Positions 1 to 8,408 of a stretch of DNA of 64,000 nt are shown in pieces. Position 1 is the stretch's first letter. Every line of letters begins with the position of its first letter. The DNA comes from Nitrospirota bacterium (GTDB taxonomy: Bacteria; Nitrospirota; Thermodesulfovibrionia; Thermodesulfovibrionales; UBA6898): positions 27,217 through 91,216 of the forward strand of contig JAKAHR010000012.1 in NCBI GenBank assembly GCA_021825365.1. The letters run 5' to 3'. The translations under genes were made by a program, and so were the position numbers. The notes beneath the pieces are model-generated. The model was not told where the DNA came from and ran no database searches. It saw only the letters and a program-made list of their open reading frames with translations.

Positions 1-78
1 AAATACCACCTCATCCTGGGTGAGGCACCGCTGCTCCATGAGATACCTGAAAAGCTCGAAATGGTTTCTTGTGTTCAT
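1..78 (-). CDS. 5' end of a truncated unknown gene
   Basis: An ATG (bases 78-76) follows a good GGGAGGTGA ribosome binding site and opens a frame of 26 codons that runs off the left edge without a stop. The visible N-terminus begins MNTRNHFELFRYLMEQ, is amphipathic and has no signal peptide, so it looks cytoplasmic. It lies 36 bp downstream of the 65-aa gene at 115-312 on the same strand and probably shares its transcript. Too little is visible to name a family. Confidence 0.55.
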   Translation of the reverse strand, partial: MNTRNHFELFRYLMEQRCLTQDEVVF

Positions 79-114
79 CAGTCGTCACCTCCCTGCCATC
101 CCCGCACCGTCTCC

Positions 115-312
115 TCAGAGCTCGTAACTTATCACCCGGATCAGACCGATCGTCTCGCCTTTGTCGTCCGTGGTAGCGCTGTCGGAGACTGATATCAGGC
201 GCCTGATCCGGTTGTCCGCAATATACCGGTTGACCATGTCGTCGAGGTCCGCCAGTTCCCGCATCGTCTTCATCGGCCTCAGCTCCATGCCAAAACTCTT
301 TACCCTGACCAT
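115..312 (-). CDS. Small conserved-looking protein of unknown function (65 aa)
   Basis: A 65-residue protein starts at an ATG preceded by an AGGAGGAGGA Shine-Dalgarno with ideal spacing, which is the main evidence that it is real. The protein is mixed alpha/beta with no signal peptide or membrane segment; it starts MVRVKSFGMELRPMKTM and ends in a beta-rich stretch. It is followed after 36 bp by the truncated gene at the window edge. I do not recognise a family. Confidence 0.6.
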   Translation of the reverse strand: MVRVKSFGMELRPMKTMRELADLDDMVNRYIADNRIRRLISVSDSATTDDKGETIGLIRVISYEL

Positions 313-447
313 GTCCTCCTCCTTTCGGGATCACCGAAGAACCCTGCCATCATGTATAAACTCTTCATCATGTCCATCGCCGACCGCGGGTTACGCTTAC
401 TAAACCATTATCATATGCCGGAACATTGTCAAGGAACTGACCCTCTC

Positions 448-476
448 TGGAAACAGGCCCCCAGCCGTGATATGCT
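448..476 (+). promoter_or_regulatory. Predicted sigma-70 promoter of the cupredoxin gene
   Basis: A TGGAAA -35 (448-453) and TATGCT -10 (471-476) are separated by 17 bp, and the -10 carries an upstream TG (extended -10). It lies about 28 bp before the cupredoxin start. The -35 is only 4/6, so this is a prediction. Confidence 0.4.
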
Positions 477-504
477 TTACCCAAAGAAAGCACAAGGAGG
501 ACAT

Positions 505-906
505 ATGAGGCATATCCTGGCTATACTGTTCGCCGTACTCTTTGCCGTTACCGCAGAAGCGGCAGAGAAGACAACCTTCGCGGCAAAGATTGGTCCCGAC
601 GGGGTCCAACGGGTGGACATCCTGGCAGGAAGATATTACTTCACCCCCAACCACATAATCCTGAAGGTCAAGGTGCCGGCGGAGGTATCGATAAGGAAGG
701 AGCCCGAGATAGTCCCTCACAGCTTCGTCATCCAGGCACCGGAGGCGGGCATGGACATCCATGAATCCCTCAGCGCCGAGGCGAAGGTGGTCAAGTTCAC
801 GCCGACACGGACCGGCAGCTATCCCTTCTTCTGCGACAGGAAGCTCCTATTCCTCCCGAGCCACCGCCAGGAGGGGATGGAAGGGACGATCGAGGTCACG
901 GAATAG
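505..906 (+). CDS. Secreted cupredoxin-domain protein
   Basis: A 133-aa exported single-domain copper protein. The start is the ATG at 505, behind ACAAGGAGGACAT; an upstream in-frame ATG at 352 lacks such a site and would bury the signal peptide. A hydrophobic signal sequence (residues about 3-20, ending AEA) precedes a beta-rich cupredoxin domain. Possible copper ligands are His72 (VPHSF), then Cys110 (FFCDR), His120 (PSHRQ) and Met125 (EGMEG), a His...Cys...His...Met set as in type 1 or quinol-oxidase-like cupredoxins. A role in periplasmic electron transfer or copper handling is inferred. It is convergent with nth, 6 bp away, and appears monocistronic. Confidence 0.8.
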   Translation: MRHILAILFAVLFAVTAEAAEKTTFAAKIGPDGVQRVDILAGRYYFTPNHIILKVKVPAEVSIRKEPEIVPHSFVIQAPEAGMDIHESLSAEAKVVKFTPTRTGSYPFFCDRKLLFLPSHRQEGMEGTIEVTE

Positions 907-912
907 GGAAGT

Positions 913-1545
913 CTAGATATCCCTTGAGGGACAGATGTCATAAAGCACGCAGTCCGGGTGTTTCGGTTTCCTTGCCTGGCATATCTTCCTGCCGTGGAAG
1001 ATCAGGAGATGAGACAGATTTCCCCATTCGGCCCTGGGCGTCATCTCCATAAGATCCTTCTCTATCTTTACCGGGTCGTCGTGTCTCGTGAGGCCGAGTC
1101 GGTTCGCAAGACGGTTTACATGGGTATCCACCGCTATCCCCTCATTGACGCCGAAGGCTCCGGAGAGGATGATATTGGCCGTCTTCCGGGCAACGCCCGG
1201 CAGCATGAGCAGCTCTTCCATCGTGCCGGGGACCTTTCCCCCGAACCTCTCGATGATCATCCGGGCCGAACCCTGTATGTTTTTCGCCTTGTTGTTGTAG
1301 AAGTTGACCGAGCTGACGTCCTTCTTCAGGGCATCGAGGTCCGCCTCGGCATACGCCGCTATGGAACGGTACTTCCTGAACAGCGGCTCGGTCACCTTGT
1401 TCACCTGCACGTCGGTAGTCTGCGCTGACAGGACCGTTGCAGCCAGAAGTTCGAAGGGCGTCCTGAAATGCAGGGCGATCTTCGCCTCGGGGTGTTCCTT
1501 CCTTAACCGCGAGAGGATATCGCGTAATCGCTTCTTGTCGTCCAT
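913..1545 (-). CDS. nth: Endonuclease III (DNA glycosylase/AP lyase)
   Basis: Base-excision-repair enzyme that removes oxidised pyrimidines and cleaves AP sites. The 210-aa length is normal. The helix-hairpin-helix LPGVARKTAN carries the expected catalytic Lys (about K121), and the catalytic Asp is in AVDTHVNR (D140). The C-terminal iron-sulfur loop is unusual: the family pattern is C-x6-C-x2-C-x5-C, but here the second ligand position is His (C189, H196, C199, C205; KPKHPDC). The codon is CAC, so it is not a reading ambiguity. It lies 9 bp downstream of the histidine-kinase gene on the same strand and is probably co-transcribed with it. Confidence 0.93.
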   Translation of the reverse strand: MDDKKRLRDILSRLRKEHPEAKIALHFRTPFELLAATVLSAQTTDVQVNKVTEPLFRKYRSIAAYAEADLDALKKDVSSVNFYNNKAKNIQGSARMIIERFGGKVPGTMEELLMLPGVARKTANIILSGAFGVNEGIAVDTHVNRLANRLGLTRHDDPVKIEKDLMEMTPRAEWGNLSHLLIFHGRKICQARKPKHPDCVLYDICPSRDI

Positions 1546-1554
1546 GGGTTCTCC

Positions 1555-2883
1555 TTAGGTCTTCCGTTCTGTCTTCTTGGGGATGGTGAAATAGAAGGTG
1601 CTGCCGTCCCCCTCCGTGCTATGGACCCGCACGGTGCCCCCATGCGCCTCCACGATCCGCTTGACGATGCAGAGGCCAAGGCCCGTGCCCCCCTCATCAT
1701 TCTCCGCGCGGTAAAAAGGCTCGAAGATGTGCGGCACATGTTCAGCCGGAATACCGATCCCCTGGTCGGAGACAGCGACCCCGATATGCGAGTCCCGGTC
1801 AGTGAGCTGCACCGTCACGATCCCTCCCCCACGGGAATATTTCAGGGCATTGTCGAGAAGATTGGTTACCACCCTCTCCAGCATCTTGCCGTCGGCGGAG
1901 ATACGCTGCGGGACCCGCTCTTCCGCCTTGAATTCAATCGTGATCCCTTTCTTCAGGGCCTCAGCCCTCTTGCCCGCCACGATCCCTGACAGGGACGTCC
2001 TGATGTCAACCGGCCGCCATGCCGGACGATACTCACCCGCCTCGATACGGGAATACTCAAGGAAATCCCTGACCAGTCGTTCCACGACAGCCAACTCATC
2101 CCGTATGATTCCGAGGTTTGAGACCTGCTTTTCGTCCAGGCAACCCGCCTTCCCCTCGATAAGACGGGTGAGATACCCGGCAGACGCCACGACAGGGTTC
2201 TTCATGTCATGGGCGAACATGCCCAAAAGGTTTTGACGCTCCTTTTCAAGACGCCTCTGCTCGGTTACATCGATGCCGGTACTAATAACGTATTTGACCG
2301 CTCCGTCGTCGGTAAGCGCCGTATTCGCCCAGGCGATAAGCCGGCGGTCACCACCCCTCGTCAGCCAGTGGTATTCGAGGCTGGCCGGAAACCGTCCTGC
2401 CAGCAACTTCCCGAATTCCTCTCTGACCGGACCCGCGTCCTCCCCGGCAAGCAGGACATCCCCGATGGACCTTCCGATGACATCCGCTGCCGAATAACCC
2501 GTCGTCTTTTCGCACTCCCGGTTGAATAAGGTAATCCTGCCCTCCCTGTCAACCACCAGGATGAGCGCCCCGACGGTATCAAGGACAGAGGTGATGAAAT
2601 TGCGCTCTTCCCGCAGAGACCTTTCCATCCCGGCGATCACGGCTACCGAGCGGCCGCCATACCAGCCGAGAAAGACAAAGAGACCGCAGATCATCAGGCG
2701 CATCCAGATCTCATTGGGATCGTCGGGCAGTATCCTCTGGACGAATGCACCCTGCCGAAAGACCAGGGTATCGAGCGCGGCCTCCGCGAACCACGAGACC
2801 GCCGCAAGACCGAGTCCGAGAAGAAAAAGTCGGCGGCCGAACATCCCGCCGCCCTGCCTTGCCGCCTCCGCCCTGATCTGCAC
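1555..2883 (-). CDS. Membrane-bound PAS sensor histidine kinase
   Basis: A 442-aa orphan sensor kinase. Two transmembrane helices near the N-terminus (about residues 18-40 and 62-84) leave a short periplasmic loop. They are followed by a PAS domain, a HisKA dimerisation helix with the phospho-acceptor His in FAHDMKNPV, and a HATPase domain with N box (NLLDNALKYS), G1 (DQGIGIP) and G2 (GGTGLGL). The GTG at 2883 is taken as start because it follows a GGGGGGA site and fits the predicted promoter at 2914-2919; an internal ATG (MFGRRLFLL) is the alternative. No response regulator is adjacent; nth lies downstream. The signal is unknown. Confidence 0.88.
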   Translation of the reverse strand: MQIRAEAARQGGGMFGRRLFLLGLGLAAVSWFAEAALDTLVFRQGAFVQRILPDDPNEIWMRLMICGLFVFLGWYGGRSVAVIAGMERSLREERNFITSVLDTVGALILVVDREGRITLFNRECEKTTGYSAADVIGRSIGDVLLAGEDAGPVREEFGKLLAGRFPASLEYHWLTRGGDRRLIAWANTALTDDGAVKYVISTGIDVTEQRRLEKERQNLLGMFAHDMKNPVVASAGYLTRLIEGKAGCLDEKQVSNLGIIRDELAVVERLVRDFLEYSRIEAGEYRPAWRPVDIRTSLSGIVAGKRAEALKKGITIEFKAEERVPQRISADGKMLERVVTNLLDNALKYSRGGGIVTVQLTDRDSHIGVAVSDQGIGIPAEHVPHIFEPFYRAENDEGGTGLGLCIVKRIVEAHGGTVRVHSTEGDGSTFYFTIPKKTERKT

Positions 2884-2892
2884 TGTTTCCCC

Positions 2893-2926
2893 CCGGTGCG
2901 TCCTGTTTTTCTCATTATAGCACCGG
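2893..2926 (-). promoter_or_regulatory. Extended -10 promoter of the sensor kinase flanked by an inverted repeat
   Basis: On the minus strand a perfect TATAAT (bases 2919-2914) is preceded by TGC, an extended -10, with no good -35. A 7-bp inverted repeat (CCGGTGC at 2893-2899 and GCACCGG at 2920-2926) spans from the -10 to the ribosome binding site. It could be an operator or a leader hairpin that affects initiation. The pairing is seen; the role is inferred. Confidence 0.45.
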
Positions 2927-2962
2927 TCCTGTCATCTTAAAGAAGAGGTGCGGCCCTGCCGA

Positions 2963-2991
2963 TTGACTTGAAGCCATGCCGGATATATAGT
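2963..2991 (+). promoter_or_regulatory. Predicted sigma-70 promoter of the SDR-putA operon
   Basis: TTGACT (2963-2968) and TATAGT (2986-2991) with a 17-bp spacer, about 60 bp before the SDR gene. Both hexamers match consensus at 5 of 6 positions. Confidence 0.6.
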
Positions 2992-3050
2992 GGAATTAGC
3001 CGTGGGTCGGAACGTCACTACGATCAGGGGCATCCCATGAAAGACAAGAG

Positions 3051-4022
3051 ATGAAGGCGCTCGTCACCGGAGGGACCGGATTCATCGGCAGTCAGGTAGT
3101 CAGCCGCCTTATCAGTCAGCAGCACGGCATCACGGTCTTTGTGAGGGACAAGGCGTTGCCCGCGTGGCCCAAAGACGGCCGGATCGAGGTGATCTCCGGA
3201 GACCTCAGGGAGCCTTCATCCCTTCTGAAGGCGATGGAAGGGATAGACGTCCTTTTTCACCTGGGGGAGATCAGGAACACCACCCGGTCCGCCTCGGAGA
3301 AGAATGTGCAGCTGATGGAGGAGATCGTCCGCCACCGCAGCGCAGCGGGCGTCAAGAGGATCGTATTCGTGAGTTCCATTACCGTCTCGGGCATACCCTC
3401 CTCTTTCCCCGCTGATGAGAAGACCCCTCCCCGTGTGATCCTGAAGGACCACTACACGGCTTATAAGACAAAGTGTGAAGAGATTTTGGCGGACCAGGCC
3501 GGGGACGGATATGCGGTCATTCGGCCTGCACCTGTCTACGGTCCGGGATCGCGGTACCTGGGGAGACTCATAACAGCCGTCGAGCGCATCGGGCCGGTCG
3601 GCATACCGATGATAGGCGCAGGCAGGAACAACGCCCCCCTCGTCTTCGTGAAAGACCTGGCAGCCGCGATCTGCCAGGCCGGCATCATGCCGCAGGCGGC
3701 CGGGCAGGTCTTTAACATCTCCGACGGGATCCGCCACAGCTGGCTCGAGTTCCTCACCGCGATCGCAGAGCGCCTCGGCAAGAGGCTGCGGATCGTGCCT
3801 GTGCCCCCGTTGTTGCTGAAGGTATCGGCAGTGCCCCTTGAGCTGCTCACCGGTTTCTTCGGTGTCGAACTCGATGCACTCAACTACCTCGACTACTTTT
3901 CCCGGGACCTTTTCTTCGACAACTCCCGCGCAAAGGGACTGCTTCAGTGGCAGCCTGAGTACGGCCTCGGCAGCGGCGTTTCCGAGATGGTGGATTACTA
4001 CCGCTCTTCGCGACAGGGATGA
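3051..4022 (+). CDS. NAD(P)-dependent epimerase/dehydratase-like SDR
   Basis: An extended short-chain dehydrogenase/reductase of 323 aa. The Rossmann glycine motif is GGTGFIG at residues 7-13, and the YxxxK active-site pair is in HYTAYKTKCE (about residue 140). It resembles the 3-beta-hydroxysteroid dehydrogenase/epimerase branch that acts on nucleotide sugars or sterol-like substrates; the substrate cannot be told. The stop overlaps the putA start by 4 bp (ATGA), so the two genes are translationally coupled. A link between an SDR and proline catabolism is not an established pairing. Confidence 0.82.
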   Translation: MKALVTGGTGFIGSQVVSRLISQQHGITVFVRDKALPAWPKDGRIEVISGDLREPSSLLKAMEGIDVLFHLGEIRNTTRSASEKNVQLMEEIVRHRSAAGVKRIVFVSSITVSGIPSSFPADEKTPPRVILKDHYTAYKTKCEEILADQAGDGYAVIRPAPVYGPGSRYLGRLITAVERIGPVGIPMIGAGRNNAPLVFVKDLAAAICQAGIMPQAAGQVFNISDGIRHSWLEFLTAIAERLGKRLRIVPVPPLLLKVSAVPLELLTGFFGVELDALNYLDYFSRDLFFDNSRAKGLLQWQPEYGLGSGVSEMVDYYRSSRQG

Positions 4023-6985
4023 TGGCCTCCCGGAAAAGACGGGACCTGGAGGAAAGGATACTCGAGGTCAGCCGCATCCTCCGTGCATCCGCTGTGACGC
4101 CGCCTCTGCTTGACACCGGGAAATGGCTCGGCAGACTGATGGCGTGGGCGATGCGCAGCGAGTCATTCAGGACAAACCTTTTGCGATTCATCGATGTCCT
4201 GCCTTCCCTCAGCTCCGACGCACTCGTCGCACAGACGCTCAGGGAATATTTCGGAGACCGGGGAGATGCGCCCCTGCTGATACGGCAGGGCGTGAGGCGT
4301 ATCGCAGCCTCATTCCCTGAAGTCAGCGGCAGACTCATCAGAAACGGCGCTGAGCGGATCGGGAGGCATTTCATCGCAGGCAAGGGCCCTGCAGATGCTG
4401 TCGCAGCGCTCCATGGACTGTGGACTGAAGGCGCCGCGCACAGCGTCGACCTGCTCGGTGAAGCGGTCCTGAGCGACAAGGAAGCGGCTGAATACGTCCG
4501 GAGGTATGTCGAACTGATCCGGGTCCTCGGGACCGAAGCCTCCGGTTGGCGCGCGGATCCTCTTCTTGAAAGGGACGACCGCGGCAGCCTGCCCCGCCTC
4601 AGTATCTCCCTGAAGATATCTTCCTTTGATTCGCAGCTCGATCCGGTTGACTGGGATGGCTCTATCCGCAGGGTGAAGGAAGGCGTCAGGCCGGTGATCG
4701 GGGAGGCGGTCCGGGCAGGCGCATCCGTCTGTTTTGACATGGAGCATCATCACCTCAAGGGGCTCACCCTCTCCGCCTTCAAGGCGGTACTGGAGGAGTT
4801 TCCCGAATACCACCATGCGGGCATCGCCCTTCAGGCCTACCTGCGGGACTCTGCAAAAGACCTTCGCGACCTGATGGATTGGGCAAGGCAGCGCAAAAGA
4901 CCGGTCACCATAAGACTCGTCAAGGGCGCCTACTGGGATTATGAGACAGTCGTCAACAGGCAGCGCGGATGGCCGGTGCCGGTGTTTCTCGACAAGGCGG
5001 GCACTGACCGCAACTTCGAGGAGCTGACAGAGGTCCTTCTCAGCGGAGGCCCCTTTGTCAGACCTGCCGTCGCAACGCACAACATGCGGAGCATAGCCAA
5101 CGCCATCGCAATCTCCGGGCAGCGGGGTCTCTCGAAGGAGTCCTTTGAGTTCCAGATGCTCTACGGCATGGCCGGGCCCTTTCTGAATACACTTCGACAG
5201 ATGGGCTACCGGGTACGGGTCTATTCTCCCGTGGGCGAGCTGATACCCGGCATGGCATACCTTGTCAGAAGGCTTCTTGAAAACACCTCGAATGAATCCT
5301 TCTTCAGGAAGTTTTTTGCGGAAAGAGCGGCGCTTGATGACCTCCTCAAACCGCCGGCCCCGGGGAGAAAGAGGTACAGTGCCGGGCCTTCGGTGGAAGG
5401 CTTCAGAAACGAGCCTCTCCTCGATTTCTCCCTGGAGGAGAACAGAAGGCGCATGCAGGACAGCCTCCGGGAGGTAAAGGGCGGCTTCAGCATCAGACAT
5501 CCTCTCATCATTGCCGGAGAGGAGTTCGTCACCCCTGCGGAGATCAGGTCAGTAAACCCGGCCGACACCCGTGAGGTCGTAGGCATCGTCTCCGCCGCGA
5601 CCTCAAAAGAGGCCGACCTCGCGGTTGCCTCCGCCCGATCAGCCTGGAACGCGTGGAAGAAGACCCCTCCCGATACGAGGGCGGGATACCTCTTTGCCGC
5701 CGCCGGGGAGATGCGGAAGGAGCGTTTCGATCTCGCGGCGCTCGAGGTGTACGAAGTCGGCAAGACATGGAAGGACGCGGATGGCGACGTTGCAGAGGCG
5801 ATCGACTACCTCGAATATTATGGAATGCAGATGAAACGGCTGGCTGCCCCGCCATACCTCGGGGACTACCCTGGGGAACAGAATGAATACGGCTACGTCC
5901 CGCGGGGCATCGGGGTTGTCATATCGCCGTGGAACTTCCCGCTCGCCATAGCCACCGGCATGGTCTCCGCCTCGCTCGTCACCGGCAACTGCGTCATCTT
6001 CAAGCCGTCGGGACTCTCCCCTGTCATCGGCGCGCACCTTTGCCGGATTTTCGGCCGTGCAGGACTTCCTCCGGGCGTGCTGCAGTTTCTGCCCGGCCCG
6101 GGCGGGGAGGTGGGCGCGCATCTCGCCGCCCATCCCGGAGTCGACTTCATCGCCTTTACCGGCTCGAAAGAGGTCGGCCTGAGGATCGTGCAACTAGCGG
6201 GTGAGACACGCCCTGGCCAGAGGAATGTGAAAAAGGTGATCGCCGAGATGGGCGGCAAAAACGCGGTGATCGTGGATGAGACGGCTGACCTCGACGAGGC
6301 GGTCAGAGGGGTGCTCGAATCCAGCCTCGGCTTCCAGGGACAGAAATGCTCCGCCTGCTCCCGCGTTATCATTGTCGGCGATGCCTTCGATCCCTTCTGC
6401 AGCAGACTGACGGACGCGATGGAGAGCATCCGCATCGGCCCTCCGGAGCGACCGGATACTTTTATGGGACCGGTCATCGACGATAATGCCCTGAAGAAGA
6501 TCAGAGGATACATCGAACAGGGCTCCCGCGAGGCGACGGTACTCCTCTCCCGCGAGGCGTCCATGGCCGGACACTTCATCGGGCCGGCGATATTTACCGG
6601 GCTGCATGAGGGCTCTTCCCTGTTGCAGGAGGAGATATTCGGCCCGGTGCTTTCAGTCCTGAGGGCAGGCGATATGGACGAGGCTATCCGTATCGCCAAC
6701 AGTGTCCCCTATGCGCTGACCGGCGGGATATTCTCGCGAAGCCCGGGCAGCATCAGGAAGGCGAGGGAAGACTTCAGGGCAGGCAACCTCTACATAAACA
6801 GGAAGATCACCGGCGCCCTGGTCGGACGGCAGCCCTTCGGAGGCTTCGGTATGTCAGGCGTGGGGACAAAGGCGGGAGGCCCGGATTATCTCCTTCACTT
6901 CATGCATCCGCGAAGCGTCAGCGAAAACACCCTGCGCAGAGGGTTCGCACCGGACGCGAGGCCGCACAGAAACGGTCCGAAGTAG
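4019..6985 (+). CDS. putA: Bifunctional proline dehydrogenase / L-glutamate-gamma-semialdehyde dehydrogenase
   Basis: Oxidises proline to P5C at an FAD site and then to glutamate with NAD+. The 988-aa length matches the short PutA class without an N-terminal ribbon-helix-helix DNA-binding domain, as in Geobacter. The N-terminal half is the proline dehydrogenase barrel (RLVKGAYWDYE near residue 300). The C-terminal half is an aldehyde dehydrogenase: PWNFPLAI, FTGSKEVG, EMGGKNA and the catalytic Cys near residue 777 in GQKCSACSR. It overlaps the SDR gene by 4 bp and is followed by glutamate dehydrogenase, which fits a proline-to-2-oxoglutarate route. Lacking the DNA-binding domain, it should not autorepress. 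Confidence 0.95.
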   Translation: MMASRKRRDLEERILEVSRILRASAVTPPLLDTGKWLGRLMAWAMRSESFRTNLLRFIDVLPSLSSDALVAQTLREYFGDRGDAPLLIRQGVRRIAASFPEVSGRLIRNGAERIGRHFIAGKGPADAVAALHGLWTEGAAHSVDLLGEAVLSDKEAAEYVRRYVELIRVLGTEASGWRADPLLERDDRGSLPRLSISLKISSFDSQLDPVDWDGSIRRVKEGVRPVIGEAVRAGASVCFDMEHHHLKGLTLSAFKAVLEEFPEYHHAGIALQAYLRDSAKDLRDLMDWARQRKRPVTIRLVKGAYWDYETVVNRQRGWPVPVFLDKAGTDRNFEELTEVLLSGGPFVRPAVATHNMRSIANAIAISGQRGLSKESFEFQMLYGMAGPFLNTLRQMGYRVRVYSPVGELIPGMAYLVRRLLENTSNESFFRKFFAERAALDDLLKPPAPGRKRYSAGPSVEGFRNEPLLDFSLEENRRRMQDSLREVKGGFSIRHPLIIAGEEFVTPAEIRSVNPADTREVVGIVSAATSKEADLAVASARSAWNAWKKTPPDTRAGYLFAAAGEMRKERFDLAALEVYEVGKTWKDADGDVAEAIDYLEYYGMQMKRLAAPPYLGDYPGEQNEYGYVPRGIGVVISPWNFPLAIATGMVSASLVTGNCVIFKPSGLSPVIGAHLCRIFGRAGLPPGVLQFLPGPGGEVGAHLAAHPGVDFIAFTGSKEVGLRIVQLAGETRPGQRNVKKVIAEMGGKNAVIVDETADLDEAVRGVLESSLGFQGQKCSACSRVIIVGDAFDPFCSRLTDAMESIRIGPPERPDTFMGPVIDDNALKKIRGYIEQGSREATVLLSREASMAGHFIGPAIFTGLHEGSSLLQEEIFGPVLSVLRAGDMDEAIRIANSVPYALTGGIFSRSPGSIRKAREDFRAGNLYINRKITGALVGRQPFGGFGMSGVGTKAGGPDYLLHFMHPRSVSENTLRRGFAPDARPHRNGPK

Positions 6986-7132
6986 CAACCGGCAGCAGCC
7001 TTGAGGGTCGAAATGTTTTTGGATAGAACAGGAAAGATCTACAAGATGATACACTCTGAAAAGAGGGCTGGCTTTTGATGATATGTATTCTGTTGGACGG
7101 TTATGATAAGATGACCGGGGAGGAAACGACCA

Positions 7133-8407
7133 TTGCCGAATAAACAGCACGAACGGATTCATTCTGACGACAGGAACCTTTGCCAGCTCTGCATGAGCGA
7201 GCTGGGCGGCATCTACGCCGACCTCGGCCTCACGATGGATGAACTCGATCTCCTGGACATGCCGAGACGCTCCTTTACCGTCCACTTCCCGGTGCGGATG
7301 GACTCCGGGAAGACGAAGATGTTCGTCGGATACCGGATACAGTACAACGATGCCCGGGGACCGACGAAGGGAGGCATCCGCTTCCATCCCGAGCTGACCA
7401 TCGACGATGTGAGGGACCTCGCCTTTCTCATGGTCCTCAAGTGCGCTGTCGTAAATATCCCCTTCGGTGGTGCAAAGGGGGGTGTTGTCGTGAACCCCAA
7501 GAACCTCTCCCGCAATGAGCTGGAGCAGGTGACGCGCGGATATATCCGGGCGATAGGACAGTTCATCGGGCCTGACAAGGATATCCCGGCCCCTGACGTC
7601 TATACGGACGAGAAGATCATGATCTGGATCCTCGATGAGTACGAGCGCATCCGGGGCAGGCACGTGCCTGCCGTTGTTACGGGAAAACCGTATGACCTCT
7701 TCGGTATCAAGGCACGGAGCTACTCAACATCGCTCGGCGGCATCTACGTCCTCGAAGAGGCGATGAAAAAGGTGGGAATGGACAGTTCCCGGGCACGGGT
7801 GGCGATACAGGGGTTCGGCAATGTCGGGAGCAATGCCGCAAAGATCCTTCATGACAAGGGGTACCCGGTGGTTGCGGTGAGCGATTCGCGGGGCGGCATC
7901 ATCAGCGAGGACGGCCTCAATATACCGGAGGCGATGAAGCATAAGGACCGGACCGGCAGCCTGCGGGACTTTCCGGGGTCGAGGAACATCACGAACGGGG
8001 AACTTCTCGTCTGCGACTGTGACATACTCATCCCCGCCGCCCTGTCCGGCCAGCTCACCGCTGATAATGCGGAGGAGGTCAGGGCGCGGATCGTCCTGGA
8101 GCTTGCCAACGCCCCCACTACGACCGACGCGGACGAAGTCTTCTTCAAAAAGAAGGTGATGCTTATCCCGGACATCATCGCCAATGCCGGAGGTGTGGTG
8201 GTCAGTTATTTCGAATGGAGCCAGAACCTCAACAACGACTACTGGGAAGAGGAGAAGGTCCTCCAGAAACTCAGGAACATCATGATCACCGCCTTCAACG
8301 ATGTCCACGGACTCTGCCATGTCGAGAGCTGCAGGATGCGGCGCGCCGCCTACCAGCTGGCCGTCGAGAGGATCCTGCATGCGGAGAAGCTGCGGGGAAA
8401 TCTGTAG
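7133..8407 (+). CDS. gdhA: Glutamate dehydrogenase (Glu/Leu/Phe/Val dehydrogenase family)
   Basis: A 424-aa enzyme that interconverts glutamate with 2-oxoglutarate and ammonia. The substrate-binding glycine/lysine segment FGGAKGGVVV and the Rossmann motif GFGNVGSNAA are intact, and the length is typical of the hexameric bacterial/archaeal type. The best start is a TTG at 7133 behind GGGGAGG; no ATG is suitably placed. It lies 147 bp after putA on the same strand, so it may have its own promoter. Cofactor (NAD or NADP) cannot be told from sequence by eye. It is convergent with the acyl-CoA synthetase gene, separated by a single base. Confidence 0.93.
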   Translation: MPNKQHERIHSDDRNLCQLCMSELGGIYADLGLTMDELDLLDMPRRSFTVHFPVRMDSGKTKMFVGYRIQYNDARGPTKGGIRFHPELTIDDVRDLAFLMVLKCAVVNIPFGGAKGGVVVNPKNLSRNELEQVTRGYIRAIGQFIGPDKDIPAPDVYTDEKIMIWILDEYERIRGRHVPAVVTGKPYDLFGIKARSYSTSLGGIYVLEEAMKKVGMDSSRARVAIQGFGNVGSNAAKILHDKGYPVVAVSDSRGGIISEDGLNIPEAMKHKDRTGSLRDFPGSRNITNGELLVCDCDILIPAALSGQLTADNAEEVRARIVLELANAPTTTDADEVFFKKKVMLIPDIIANAGGVVVSYFEWSQNLNNDYWEEEKVLQKLRNIMITAFNDVHGLCHVESCRMRRAAYQLAVERILHAEKLRGNL

Positions 8408-8408
8408 C

